This document shows, one piece after another, positions 35,257 through 44,293 of a DNA stretch of 64,000 nt. The translations under genes were made by a program, and so were the position numbers. This DNA comes from Nitrosomonas sp. JL21. GTDB taxonomy: Bacteria > Pseudomonadota > Gammaproteobacteria > Burkholderiales > Nitrosomonadaceae. Below the pieces are notes generated by a model. That model did no database searches and had not been told where the DNA came from. It saw nothing but the letters and a program-made list of their open reading frames with translations. Position 1 is the first letter of the stretch, and each line of letters starts with the position of its first letter. Location: contig NZ_QRCB01000002.1 of the NCBI RefSeq assembly GCF_009833095.1, positions 1 to 64,000 of the forward strand. The letters run 5' to 3'.

Positions 35257-35796
35257 ATGACCACATACCGGCATTTTTTTTCGCCACTTTCATTCCTGCT
35301 TTTATTAGCATGTACCGGACTTCCTCCGGCGGTCGAGCATGCGCCCGCCGTGCAACTCGATTACGATCAGGTAACTCGCGACATCAGTCAATACCAAGGT
35401 ATGCCGGTGCGCTGGGGCGGTGTCATCATCGATGTGGAAAATGATGAAGATTCTAGTCTGATACAAGTGGTTTTCCATCCGCTTGATTTCAGCGGCCGCC
35501 CTCAATTACGCAAAACCGGTCAAGGCCGTTTCGTGATCAAGAGCGCAGAATTTCTGGATCCTGCGGTGTATGCGAAGGATAAGGAAATCACCGTCGCTGG
35601 CGTCCTCAGTGAAAAAATTGAACGCACCGTCGGCAAACGGCTTATTCATGTGCCGTTAGTAATGGCCAACGCCCTCTATCTGTGGCCCACCGATTACTAT
35701 GACTCCCGGCAATATGGGCCTTATCCTTATTACGGCTATCCAGGCTATGCCCCGATTTATCGCGGTGGATTTTACGGGCCTTACTTCCGGTGGTAA
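35257..35796 (+). CDS. slp: Slp-family outer-membrane lipoprotein
   Basis: A 179-residue lipoprotein. The ATG at 35257 is preferred to a GTG at 35218 because of GCGGGGG 7 bp upstream and because it leaves a compact signal ending in the lipobox LLAC. The body shows YDQVTRDISQYQGMPVRWGG and FVIKSAEFLDPAVYAKDKEITVAG, the Slp/YeaY pattern; the tail is rich in Tyr, Pro and Gly. Slp proteins are starvation- or stationary-phase-inducible in enterobacteria. It lies 65 bp after the BT1 gene on the same strand. Confidence 0.88.
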   Translation: MTTYRHFFSPLSFLLLLACTGLPPAVEHAPAVQLDYDQVTRDISQYQGMPVRWGGVIIDVENDEDSSLIQVVFHPLDFSGRPQLRKTGQGRFVIKSAEFLDPAVYAKDKEITVAGVLSEKIERTVGKRLIHVPLVMANALYLWPTDYYDSRQYGPYPYYGYPGYAPIYRGGFYGPYFRW

Positions 35797-35962
35797 AACG
35801 GAAAATCATCTATGAGCACCCTGACGAATAACCCTCGCCCGATAAAATTCTTCAGATGTCTTACAAAGTAATGAGCATTCGAGAGTAAAATATCCTCACC
35901 AGCCTTGTCGCACGGGACACGGCACGGCACACCATTCAACCCGATCAATTGAGGATTACGCC

Positions 35963-36259
35963 ATGTATGTCACTATCGTCCATGCCACCGTGAAACCGGA
36001 AAAAATCGACGCTTTCAAGGAAGCGTGCCGGGTAAATCATGAAAATTCCATTCGCGAGCCTGGCAATATTCGATTTGATATTCTGCAAGCAGCCGATGAT
36101 CCGGCAAAATTCGTATTCTACGAAGCCTATAAAACCCCGCAAGACGCCGCCGCGCATAAACAAACAGTTCACTATCTGGCATGGCGCGATACCGTCGCTG
36201 ACTGGATGGCCGAACCCCGTCACGGTGTCGTTCATCACGGTGTATATCCGAACAGCTGA
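35963..36259 (+). CDS. antibiotic biosynthesis monooxygenase (ABM) domain protein, LsrG-like
   Basis: A 98-residue dimeric alpha+beta-barrel type protein. VTIVHATVKPEKIDAFKEA at the N-terminus and NIRFDILQAADDPAKFVFYEAYKT are typical of ABM/LsrG small proteins, followed by the HKQTVHYLAW segment. LsrG isomerises phospho-AI-2, but many ABM proteins have other roles. GAGGA site before ATG. The TGA overlaps the ATG of the alcohol dehydrogenase gene by one base, so the two are coupled. Confidence 0.85.
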   Translation: MYVTIVHATVKPEKIDAFKEACRVNHENSIREPGNIRFDILQAADDPAKFVFYEAYKTPQDAAAHKQTVHYLAWRDTVADWMAEPRHGVVHHGVYPNS

Positions 36260-37446
36260 TGATTTCTGGTTTCTCCATTGCGCGCCTGCCGCGCATCGAA
36301 TTCGGCACCGGCGCTTTCAAAACGATTCCGGACATCATCGCTCGCTTCGGTTCGCGCATTTTATTGGTTACCGGTGCGCACTCACTCAGTCAAACTCATC
36401 ATTGGCCATTTCTTCTCGATCAATTGGCACAGCGATCGATGTATTGGCAGCACTGCACCATTGCCGAAGAACCCTCGCCCGTTCTGATCGATCAACTCGT
36501 CCAAACGCATGCGGATCAAATGTTTGATGTCGTTGTGGGCATCGGAGGAGGAAGCGCGCTGGATGCTGCCAAGGCCATCGCCGGTCTGTTGAAGGTGCAG
36601 CGTTCGGTCATGGACTACCTGGAAGGCGTCGGCCCGGAACTGCCGTACGAAGGCCCGGCCGTACCCTTTATCGCCGTGCCGACGACCGCAGGCACGGGAA
36701 GCGAGGCTACCAAAAATGCAGTGCTCAGCACGCAGGGAGAACACGGCTTCAAAAAATCGTTCCGGCATGACAAGCTGGTCGCCGAATATGCCATTGTCGA
36801 CCCGGATTTGCTCACCAGTTGCCCGCCGCACGTCATCGCCGCCAACGGCATGGATGCATTGACACAACTGCTGGAATCGTATGTTTCCTTAAAATCCAAT
36901 GCCTTCACCGATGCACTCGCGATCAGCGGGCTGCAAGCCGTGCGGCACGCATTGATTCCGCTCTACCGGCAAACCGGGACGCTGGATGAACATCGCAAAA
37001 ACATGGCGTACGCGGCATTGCTGTCGGGAATAACGCTGGCGCAGGTCGGATTGGGGTCGGTGCATGGCCTGGCTTCACCCTTGGGTGCATTTTATCCGAT
37101 TCCCCATGGCGTGGTATGCGGAACGCTGGTCGCGTCGGCAACGCAAGTCAATATCCATAGCATGCTGGCGCGGCAACCGGACAATCTGGCATTGGCAAAA
37201 TATGCGCAGGTTGCTGAAGTGTTATGTCAGCAATCATTCTCAACGTCCGCCGCTGCTTTTGCAGCATTGACCGATCTATTGACGCAATGGACGGATGAGC
37301 TTGCCCTGCCGCGTTTATCGAATTATGGCCTCAACGAGGCCGGACTGGATCACGTCATCGCCCATTGCCGCGGCAGCAGCATGAAGACCAATCCCATCGT
37401 TCTGACCGATGAAGAACTCAAACATATTCTGCTTGAGCGATTGTAA
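36259..37446 (+). CDS. iron-containing alcohol dehydrogenase
   Basis: A 395-residue Fe-type (group III) alcohol dehydrogenase. GIGGGSALDAAKAIAGLL forms the NAD(P)-binding core; VPTTAGTGSEATKNAVL and GMDALTQLLESYVS are signature blocks; metal-binding His lie in GLGSVHGLASPLGAFYPIPHGVVCG. Substrate unknown; these enzymes reduce aldehydes or oxidise small alcohols. Translationally coupled to the ABM-domain protein, so both may act on the same metabolite. Confidence 0.92.
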   Translation: MISGFSIARLPRIEFGTGAFKTIPDIIARFGSRILLVTGAHSLSQTHHWPFLLDQLAQRSMYWQHCTIAEEPSPVLIDQLVQTHADQMFDVVVGIGGGSALDAAKAIAGLLKVQRSVMDYLEGVGPELPYEGPAVPFIAVPTTAGTGSEATKNAVLSTQGEHGFKKSFRHDKLVAEYAIVDPDLLTSCPPHVIAANGMDALTQLLESYVSLKSNAFTDALAISGLQAVRHALIPLYRQTGTLDEHRKNMAYAALLSGITLAQVGLGSVHGLASPLGAFYPIPHGVVCGTLVASATQVNIHSMLARQPDNLALAKYAQVAEVLCQQSFSTSAAAFAALTDLLTQWTDELALPRLSNYGLNEAGLDHVIAHCRGSSMKTNPIVLTDEELKHILLERL

Positions 37447-37458
37447 TACCGAAGCACC

Positions 37459-37493
37459 GCCACGCACCCCATCCGTGCGTGGCAGTCGTTTTC
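37459..37493 (+). terminator. rho-independent terminator after the alcohol dehydrogenase
   Basis: GCCACGCAC (37459-37467) pairs perfectly with GTGCGTGGC (37475-37483), 7-nt loop, followed by GTTTTCTC. It lies 13 bp past the stop codon, in the gap between two convergent genes. Confidence 0.7.
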
Positions 37494-38666
37494 TCAATTG
37501 CGGATGCAGGTTCCATAGGTCGACGGACAATCCGTCTGCAGCTCGACCCTCGAGTCGCCGTTGTTCTTCAGCATCTGCAATTTAGCGAAAGCTTCCTTGT
37601 AATGCTCGGGCTTATCGCGCGACCAGAACAAGTGCGTGGCCATCAATCGTTCCCGGCCGAAATCCAGCAATTCATCGATACTCGGCTGGCGCGACGCCAC
37701 TCGTTCATCCATGGACGTGTTCAGATAATTGCTCGGCATCACCGATGGCGTCAGCGCCACTGAACCCGACAGTCTGGGGTAATAACTGTAGGCACCGTCC
37801 TGCTGATTGGGAATATTGATCGCATTCAACCCGGGATCGTCGATCAGGATATCCGGACCTCCCAGCGCAGTGCCGCTGAGCTGCAATCCAGCAATGAAAC
37901 CAGCCAGACGGTTGCGCGGAAAATTGGTGAATTGCACAGTGATGGTATTGGGAAATGCTTTAGTCATTGCTTCTTGAATATACAGATGAGCGGCGTAATA
38001 GCGGTCGATATCGGCGGCACTGACATCGTTGGCATTCAGCGGTATACCCATCGATGTCTCACCCAGACCAATCCCCTCGAAATGACTGTGGGCGTTATAT
38101 CGATTACCCAACGCCTGCATCAATTTGACGAAGCGGTTGCGCACGGCGTCATTCCATAACCGGATGCCGTTGCCGAAATGCTGCCCTTTCGCGGTTTTTT
38201 TGTAGGGAAATATCCCGCCTTCGTAAGTGTCCGAATAACCCGAGCAGCTACTGGTCGTCAAATAACACGGCACGAGCTTGGTGCTGGTATCGAATGTCCT
38301 GGTTTCTATGATGATGAACAAGCGTTTTTGCCGTGATCCCATCGTGGACAGGCGCTCCAGATGTTCATCGATTTCCTTGAAATTATAAACGCCCTTAGCC
38401 GTCTCAAGCTCGGGCCACTTGAACCGTATTTGAATACCGGCTAAAGCAGAATTGCTTTCCAGCTCCTGATAGATAGTATTGGAAGCAGAGGTATACGCGC
38501 TTTTTTTAGCACCGTACATTGCGCTATAGTAATGCCCAGGATGCCATTTCACCTGGGCGTACGCAGCAGCGCCTTGCCAGCCCGTCACCCAGATCAGGCA
38601 CAGCAAAGCCAAATTGATATTACGGAAGAAGAGGATTGTTGATAAATTCCTCAGGGTAGATTTCAT
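37494..38666 (-). CDS. secreted glycoside-hydrolase-like protein
   Basis: A 390-residue exported protein. The ATG at 38666 has AAGGAGA 9 bp upstream, better than a frame start 11 codons earlier. The signal (about residues 14-38) ends AAAYA. The mature protein looks like a TIM-barrel glycosidase: IQIRFKWPELETAKGVYNFKEIDEHL is the classic 'W..lE...G.ydf..iD' strand of clan A glycosidases, and FEGIGLGETSMG could carry the acid/base Glu. I cannot name the GH family. Two or three Cys pairs, including one near the C-terminus (DCPSTYGTC). Confidence 0.7.
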   Translation of the reverse strand: MKSTLRNLSTILFFRNINLALLCLIWVTGWQGAAAYAQVKWHPGHYYSAMYGAKKSAYTSASNTIYQELESNSALAGIQIRFKWPELETAKGVYNFKEIDEHLERLSTMGSRQKRLFIIIETRTFDTSTKLVPCYLTTSSCSGYSDTYEGGIFPYKKTAKGQHFGNGIRLWNDAVRNRFVKLMQALGNRYNAHSHFEGIGLGETSMGIPLNANDVSAADIDRYYAAHLYIQEAMTKAFPNTITVQFTNFPRNRLAGFIAGLQLSGTALGGPDILIDDPGLNAINIPNQQDGAYSYYPRLSGSVALTPSVMPSNYLNTSMDERVASRQPSIDELLDFGRERLMATHLFWSRDKPEHYKEAFAKLQMLKNNGDSRVELQTDCPSTYGTCIRN

Positions 38667-38880
38667 TTCGCAGTCTCCTTTGTGAATGCACCTGATCATT
38701 CAGGATCAGGTTGGGGAAAGGATGGGGGAGCGAATTGTCTACCCTATCGGTTTTTTTTCATCGGTTGAGCATCCCTTGAAAAAACCGTTTTCACAGTCAT
38801 TTGATTTCCAGTAAAGATGCTACTCTTCAGCGCCGCGTTTTCTTACTTCAGCCCTTTCTGGGTTTTGACGCCGCTACGAA

Positions 38881-39594
38881 TCAGCCCATGATCTCGATCA
38901 GAAAATCCGCAATCGTGCGGTAAGCCCGGTCTGCCGCCACTTCGTGATAGACCGTTCCAAAACTCGGATTGTTGGCCTTCGGATTGGTAAAGGCATGCAT
39001 CGTGCCGCCATAGACGTGCACTTGCCAATCCACGCCGGCCTGCGTCATTTCGGTCTCAAACGCGAGCACCTGTTCCGGCGGCACCATCGGATCATCGTGA
39101 CCATGCAGGCAAAGCACTTTGGCAGTGATTCTCTCATTGGCAATTTTTCCCGGTGCAAAAATGCCATGTACGCTGATGACACCACGAACATCTGCGCCTG
39201 AGCGCGCCAATTCCAGTACGCACATGCCCCCGAAACAATAACCCATCGCCGCGATTCGGGTAGCATCGACATTCGGCAATTGCCGCACAGCCTGCAGCGC
39301 AGCATTGATCCTACGGCGCAGCAAGGCGCGATCCGCAGCCAACGGACTCATCAGCGCGCCATTTTTCTCGGCATCGCCATCCGCTCCTACGATGCCTTTA
39401 CCATACATATCCAGCGCAAACCCTGCATAACCGATGTCGGCAATCCGCTCAGCCGCCTTGCACGCAAATTCGCGTCGCCCGCTCCAGTCATGCGCCACCA
39501 GCACTACCGGTCTGGGTTGCGTCGATTCATGATAAGCGAGATAACCTTCCAGTAAGGTACTTCCATCTTGATAATCGATCGTTGTTGTAATCAT
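38881..39594 (-). CDS. dienelactone hydrolase family protein
   Basis: A 237-residue alpha/beta hydrolase. The nucleophile motif is GYCFGG, with Cys as nucleophile as in dienelactone hydrolase; the acid is in HGHDDPMVPP and the His in GTMHAFTNP. Early VAHDWSGRREFACKAAERIADIGYAGFALDMYGKG matches the family. No signal peptide. GAGGTGG ribosome site. Divergent from the GlcG/HbpS gene across 85 bp. Physiological substrate unknown. Confidence 0.92.
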   Translation of the reverse strand: MITTTIDYQDGSTLLEGYLAYHESTQPRPVVLVAHDWSGRREFACKAAERIADIGYAGFALDMYGKGIVGADGDAEKNGALMSPLAADRALLRRRINAALQAVRQLPNVDATRIAAMGYCFGGMCVLELARSGADVRGVISVHGIFAPGKIANERITAKVLCLHGHDDPMVPPEQVLAFETEMTQAGVDWQVHVYGGTMHAFTNPKANNPSFGTVYHEVAADRAYRTIADFLIEIMG

Positions 39595-39679
39595 ATTGCC
39601 ACCTCAATGTAAAAGTAGTGATAATCACGGTGTTCGTCGTAGTGTAAACACCCATAACAATTGACCAGAGGACTCGATC

Positions 39680-40198
39680 ATGACACCAAAGATATTGAAA
39701 CCACTTGCACTTGTCATTGCAACGCTCGGCGCAATCTCCAGTCAAGTATTCGCTCAGGATTTTCCGTCGCAAAAAGTTCTGCCGCTGGAATTATCGACCC
39801 AGGCGGCGATGGCGGCAATCAAAAAATGCCACGATGATGGATTTAAAGTCAGCGTCGCGATCGTCGACCAATCCGGTTTGGTAAAAGTGCAACTGAAGGC
39901 CGATGGCGCCGGGCCGCATACATTGGACAGCAGCCGCCGCAAAGCCTATACCGCCAACAGCTTGCGCGATTCGACACATAAATATGCCGTGTTGATTGCC
40001 CAGAAACCCGAATTGCACAGCTTGTCCCGCCTGAATGACAACATCCTGTTATTGGGCGGCGGCTTTCCGATCAAAATCGGTGGCGAAGTAGTCGGCGGTA
40101 TCGGTGTCGGCGGTGCACCGGGCATTGAATTTGACGAAGTCTGCGCGAGCGCGGCGCTGAAAGTACTCAAAGCCGACGATACCTATGAGAAAAAATGA
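39680..40198 (+). CDS. secreted GlcG/HbpS heme-degrading-domain protein
   Basis: A 172-residue exported protein. Signal peptide about residues 1-25 ending VFA; the mature part is a GlcG/HbpS domain (LSTQAAMAAIKKCHDDGFKVSVAIVD, RKAYTANSLRDST, LGGGFPIKIGGEVVGGIGVGGA). HbpS binds heme and iron; other members are cofactor-binding with unclear roles. AGAGGA 7 bp before ATG. Convergent with holB, only 7 bp between stop codons. Confidence 0.88.
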   Translation: MTPKILKPLALVIATLGAISSQVFAQDFPSQKVLPLELSTQAAMAAIKKCHDDGFKVSVAIVDQSGLVKVQLKADGAGPHTLDSSRRKAYTANSLRDSTHKYAVLIAQKPELHSLSRLNDNILLLGGGFPIKIGGEVVGGIGVGGAPGIEFDEVCASAALKVLKADDTYEKK

Positions 40199-40205
40199 CG
40201 CCGCG

Positions 40206-41255
40206 TCATTTCCGCTCGATCATAGCCGTATACTCAATGAACAATTCCTCCAGGAACAAACGCGCATTTAACGGATGATGCGCCAGTTGCCGGCGGGAAT
40301 TCAAAGTCCGGCTGTAAACCAGGCACGCATGCAGATCCATACGTGCGCTCACAGCTTTGATGGCGATCAAATGATTTAAAAAATAGCGGATCTTTCCGGT
40401 GCTGCGGTAGCTGATCAGGTCGTAGCACCATTGTTGCAGCCAGGTAACGGTCAAGGCCAGGTCGGCTTGCGGCATGGCCGCGGCAATAGCGACCGGATCC
40501 AATCGCTTGGTAGTGCTGATCAGTTGAATGAATTGCGCATAATAACCGGCTTGTTGCGCTTCGTTGAACAACAACGCGGACAACGGTGAAAAACTTGCCC
40601 CCGCAAGGTTGGCTTCGGGATCGGGCACATTGTGTTGAGTTAACCAGGCCACGGACGTGGCCACGTCGGGTATCGGCATCGCGATAGTCTGGCAGCGGCT
40701 GCGGATGGTCGGTAACAGATGCTGCGCCTGGTGCGCCACCAGCAGGAACACGACATGCTCGGGCGGTTCTTCAAGCTTTTTCAGCAACGCATTGGCTGCC
40801 GCTGGGTTCATTGCTTCCGCCGGATAGATCAGCACGATCTTGTGACCTTCCTGATGGCCGCTCAGGTAAACGAAATCGTTCAGTTTGCGGATCTGATCGA
40901 TGCCAATCTGCTGGCTGGCACTTTTTTTAGGGCCAGTTTCAGCATTTTTTTCTATTTGATCGTCTTTTTGACCCGCTTCAGCAGCCTCCACCGCCAGCGC
41001 TTCCGGCAACACCGCATAAAAATTCGGATGACTGCCCTGCTCAAACCAACCGCAACTATGGCATTGGCCGCAAGCTCTGCGGTCTTTACGGTCTGCCGTA
41101 GGTGCTGCGCACAACAAGGATTTGGCCAGACAGCGCGCGAAATGATATTTGCCGATGCCTTTTTTTCCACTCAGCAATAGGGCATGGCCGGGCAATTCCG
41201 TGCGCTTGGTCAGTTTTTGCCAAAGATCGCGCTGCCAGATAAAAATGTCATCCAT
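40206..41255 (-). CDS. holB: DNA polymerase III subunit delta'
   Basis: A 349-residue clamp-loader subunit. The start at 41255 is chosen because the frame continues 71 codons upstream inside tmk but homology begins at IFIWQRDLW. Seen: LPGHALLLSGKKGIGKYHFARCLAKSLLC (degenerate P-loop), a zinc module CGQCHSCGWFEQGSHPNF with an upstream Cys, and SGHQEGHKIVLIYPAEAMNPAAANALLKKLEEPPEHV, the hallmark AAA+ block. It overlaps tmk by 8 bp, a conserved tmk-holB coupling. Confidence 0.93.
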   Translation of the reverse strand: MDDIFIWQRDLWQKLTKRTELPGHALLLSGKKGIGKYHFARCLAKSLLCAAPTADRKDRRACGQCHSCGWFEQGSHPNFYAVLPEALAVEAAEAGQKDDQIEKNAETGPKKSASQQIGIDQIRKLNDFVYLSGHQEGHKIVLIYPAEAMNPAAANALLKKLEEPPEHVVFLLVAHQAQHLLPTIRSRCQTIAMPIPDVATSVAWLTQHNVPDPEANLAGASFSPLSALLFNEAQQAGYYAQFIQLISTTKRLDPVAIAAAMPQADLALTVTWLQQWCYDLISYRSTGKIRYFLNHLIAIKAVSARMDLHACLVYSRTLNSRRQLAHHPLNARLFLEELFIEYTAMIERK

Positions 41256-41874
41256 CGGAAATGAGCGCTCGTATCGTTCGTTCAACCGCCATTTTGACGT
41301 CTGCCAACGGTTGGCTGCTATCAATGATCTTGATGCGCTCGGGAAATTGCCGTGCTCTGTCCAAATAAGCCGCCCGCACACGCCGGAAGAACTCGGCCTG
41401 CTCGTTTTCAAAACGATCCTTGTCCCTGTCCTGATTGACACGCAACTGACCCACTTCCACAGGCACATCGAAATACATGGTCAAATGGGGTTGCAATGTT
41501 CCCAATGTCCATTGCTCCAGGGCTTCTAGTTTATGCATATCCAATCCCCGGCCGCCGCCCTGATACGCAAAACTGGCGTCGGTGAAACGATCCGATACTA
41601 CCCACTGGCCTTGCGCCAGGCTCGGTTGAATGACCTGATCGACATGCTCGCGCCGCGCGGCAAACATCAGCAACGCTTCGGTTTCAGCGTGCATGGCCAT
41701 CGATTTGTCCAGCAATAATGCGCGCAATTGCTCGCCCAACGGTGTTCCGCCCGGTTCGCGCGTGACAATCACCGGACAACCTGCCTCTTGCAGAAGCTCG
41801 ACGATCCACGCAAGCTGGGTCGATTTTCCGGCGCCATCGATACCTTCCAACGTAATGAACTTGCCTTGCTCCAT
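41248..41874 (-). CDS. tmk: thymidylate kinase
   Basis: A 208-residue enzyme phosphorylating dTMP to dTDP. P-loop FITLEGIDGAGKSTQ, the DR(Y/F) motif in VVSDRFTDASFAYQGGGRGLD, and TREPGGTPLGEQLRALLL. The lid contains the RFENEQAEFFRRVRAAY block. Normal length. Its 3' end overlaps the holB start by 8 bp. Divergent from ampD across 41 bp. Confidence 0.97.
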   Translation of the reverse strand: MEQGKFITLEGIDGAGKSTQLAWIVELLQEAGCPVIVTREPGGTPLGEQLRALLLDKSMAMHAETEALLMFAARREHVDQVIQPSLAQGQWVVSDRFTDASFAYQGGGRGLDMHKLEALEQWTLGTLQPHLTMYFDVPVEVGQLRVNQDRDKDRFENEQAEFFRRVRAAYLDRARQFPERIKIIDSSQPLADVKMAVERTIRALISDG

Positions 41875-41915
41875 AGGTGATGTCCGGTTTTCAAATAAAG
41901 TCGAGATAGGCTACC

Positions 41916-42524
41916 ATGAATGAATCTTCTGTTTTTAGTTACTTTTTTATGCCCATCGACGCCAACGGCCTGCTTGACACCGCTCAGTTCATTTTTTCTC
42001 CGAATCATGACGAGCGGCCGGAGGGCTCGGCCATCAGTTTATTGGTCATACACAGCATCAGCTTGCCACCCGATGAATTCGGCGGCAATGGCGTCATTGA
42101 ACTATTCACCAATCAAATCGATCCCGATGCGCATCCGTATTATCAAAACTTACGTGATTTGAGAGTCTCGGCGCATTTTTTCATCCGCCGTGATGGCGCA
42201 GTCATCCAATTCGTGCCTTGCCTCAAACGGGCCTGGCATGCAGGCGCCTCATGCTGGCAAGGAAAGGAACGCTGCAATGATTTCTCGATCGGTATCGAAC
42301 TGGAAGGCTCCGACGACACACCGTTTACCGATGCGCAATATTCCGCCTTGCTCTCTCTGACGCGATGTATATGCGATCACTACCCGATTGAACATATCGC
42401 CGGCCACGCGGATATCGCTCCTGGCCGCAAAACCGATCCGGGGTCCTGCTTCGATTGGGACAGATACGGCAGCGGTTTGCCACGCAACTTGATCAGGCGA
42501 TCAACCAGTAACACACCGACGTAA
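41916..42524 (+). CDS. ampD: 1,6-anhydro-N-acetylmuramyl-L-alanine amidase AmpD
   Basis: A 202-residue zinc amidase of cytoplasmic murein recycling. Seen: LLVIHSISLPPDEFGG (first Zn His), VSAHFFIRRDGAVIQFV, RAWHAGASCWQGKERCNDFSIGIELEG, and AGHADIAPGRKTDPGSCFDWDRY with the second Zn His and the catalytic Lys/Asp block. No signal peptide, as expected for AmpD. The last 32 bp overlap the 3' end of the convergent DASS transporter gene. Confidence 0.95.
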   Translation: MNESSVFSYFFMPIDANGLLDTAQFIFSPNHDERPEGSAISLLVIHSISLPPDEFGGNGVIELFTNQIDPDAHPYYQNLRDLRVSAHFFIRRDGAVIQFVPCLKRAWHAGASCWQGKERCNDFSIGIELEGSDDTPFTDAQYSALLSLTRCICDHYPIEHIAGHADIAPGRKTDPGSCFDWDRYGSGLPRNLIRRSTSNTPT

Positions 42525-43866
42525 TGACGGCAGCACCGATAAAGTTCAGCGTCAGCCCTTCGCGCACCATGCTGCCGATCGGCACCACACCGGTGCCGAA
42601 CACGATCGCATTCGGCGCCGTACCCACCGGCATCATGAAACCATAACTGGCGGCCATCGCGGCCGGCAGCATCAGCAACGCCGGATCGATACCCGCCGCT
42701 GCCGCCGCGGGTGCAAAAATCGGCATCAACAAAACGGTGATTGCCGTATTACTCGTTACTTCGGTAAGAAAAGTAACCGATAGCGCAACGAATGCAATGA
42801 TGATCAGCGGATGCAAACCGGAAAGAATCGCCAAATGTTCACCGATCGCTTTCGACAACCCGGTCTCGAGAAACGCCTGCGCAATCGCAATGCCGCCCGC
42901 GAACAGGATCAGGATGCCCCACGGCACCTTGACGGCGGTATTCCAATCCAGCAATTGGCCACCGCGTCCATTGGGAATCAGAAACATCGCGACTACGGCA
43001 ATCAACGCCACAGTTGCATCGCTCGCTCCTTTCAAATCAAACCAAGTACTCCAGCCGCCGAACGGTTCATTGCGCGTGATCCACATCAGTACGGTCAACC
43101 CGAAAATCAGCAACATGCGCCGCTCTTCCGCACGCCACGGCCCTGCTGGCGGCATCGTCAATTCACCCTTGAAATGCAAATGCCGGGTCAACCACAAACC
43201 GGCCAGCGGCGTCATCAACAGTACCACCGGCACGCCCCAACCCATCCACTGGGTAAAGCTGACGGTGATCCCGGTAAAACCCTCGTATTCGCGCATGAAC
43301 ACCAAATTCGGCGGCGTGCCGATCGGCGAACCCAATCCGCCAATACTGCTGCCGTAAGCGATCGCCAATAACAGCGGGATGGCCAATTTTTTGTCACTGC
43401 TTTGATCGACCACTGCCAGCGCCAGCGGCAGCATCATCAACGTCGTTGCGGTATTGGAAATCCACATGCTGATGAATGCACAAGCACATAAAAACCCCAA
43501 TACGATGCGCCGGCTGCTATGCCCGCCGACGATGCGAATCAATCCGAGCGCCAAGCGGTGATGCGCGCCAGAATGCGCCAGCGCCGCTGAAAGCATGAAT
43601 CCACCGAGCATCAGCAAGATCATATCATCACCGTATGCTCTTGCGATGTCTTCCTTCGTTAACACCCCTGCCAACGGAAACACCGCCAGTGGAATGATCG
43701 ATGTCACCGGAATCGGAATCGGCTCAAAAATCCACCAAACGACGCATAAGGTAACAATTGCGCCGACCCAGCATGCTTGGATGTCCCAGCCGGAGGCGTT
43801 CATGCTGATGGCAATAATAAAGGCTAATAAAGGTCCAAAGATTAGTGACCAGGAAATTTTAAGCAT
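42493..43866 (-). CDS. DASS/SLC13-family anion:sodium symporter
   Basis: A 457-residue carrier from the ATG at 43866 (a TTG five codons earlier is possible). About 11-12 helices. FEPIPIPVTSIIPLAVFPLAGVL, MWISNTATTLMMLPLALAV (the SNT Na+-binding motif) and the second repeat TEVTSNTAITVLLMPIFAP are the paired signatures of divalent anion:Na+ symporters, which carry dicarboxylates or sulfate. The substrate cannot be read. Its end overlaps ampD by 32 bp on the other strand. Confidence 0.92.
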   Translation of the reverse strand: MLKISWSLIFGPLLAFIIAISMNASGWDIQACWVGAIVTLCVVWWIFEPIPIPVTSIIPLAVFPLAGVLTKEDIARAYGDDMILLMLGGFMLSAALAHSGAHHRLALGLIRIVGGHSSRRIVLGFLCACAFISMWISNTATTLMMLPLALAVVDQSSDKKLAIPLLLAIAYGSSIGGLGSPIGTPPNLVFMREYEGFTGITVSFTQWMGWGVPVVLLMTPLAGLWLTRHLHFKGELTMPPAGPWRAEERRMLLIFGLTVLMWITRNEPFGGWSTWFDLKGASDATVALIAVVAMFLIPNGRGGQLLDWNTAVKVPWGILILFAGGIAIAQAFLETGLSKAIGEHLAILSGLHPLIIIAFVALSVTFLTEVTSNTAITVLLMPIFAPAAAAAGIDPALLMLPAAMAASYGFMMPVGTAPNAIVFGTGVVPIGSMVREGLTLNFIGAAVITSVCYWLIA

Positions 43867-43944
43867 TGTGTAAGATTTCAATTTGATGTTTCGGTCATTG
43901 CATGACCGTTATGTTAAAACATGACCCTGGCTTCTCACCAGTCA

Positions 43945-43974
43945 TTGATGCCAATAATTTATTTTCTGTATAAA
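43945..43974 (+). promoter_or_regulatory. candidate sigma-70 promoter for the HigBA-like pair
   Basis: TTGATG (43945-43950) and TATAAA (43969-43974) with an 18-bp spacer, about 20 bp upstream of the toxin start codon. By-eye match only. Confidence 0.4.
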
Positions 43975-43993
43975 TTGGGATACAATCTTGCCG

Positions 43994-44290
43994 ATGAATA
44001 CGATTCAAACCACAGAAGTTTTCGATAAATGGTTCGATGAATTGAGGGATCGAACAGCAAAAGCGCGGATTCAGGCGCGAATCGACCGGGCGGAAGATGG
44101 CAATTTTGGCGATTGCAGCCCGATTGGCGAAGGTGTATCCGAAATGCGCATTCATGTTGGCGCTGGATATCGCGTGTATTACAAACAAGTTGGCATGGAA
44201 ATATTTTTGCTGCTGGCCGGTGGAAACAAATCGACACAGCAGCGGGATATAGAAACAGCGCTTGAGTTGGCGCGCAAAATTAAGGAATAA
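43994..44290 (+). CDS. HigB/RelE-superfamily toxin (Gp49-like)
   Basis: A 98-residue protein from the ATG at 43994. TTEVFDKWFDELRDRTAKARIQARIDRAEDGNFGD, then EMRIHVGAGYRVYYKQVG and LLLAGGNKSTQQRDIETALELA, are the pattern of the phage-derived Gp49-like/HigB family (RelE fold), usually mRNA interferases that act on the ribosome. Three bp later comes its HTH partner; toxin-first order is typical of HigBA. Intact as read. Confidence 0.9.
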   Translation: MNTIQTTEVFDKWFDELRDRTAKARIQARIDRAEDGNFGDCSPIGEGVSEMRIHVGAGYRVYYKQVGMEIFLLLAGGNKSTQQRDIETALELARKIKE

Positions 44291-44293
44291 CCC

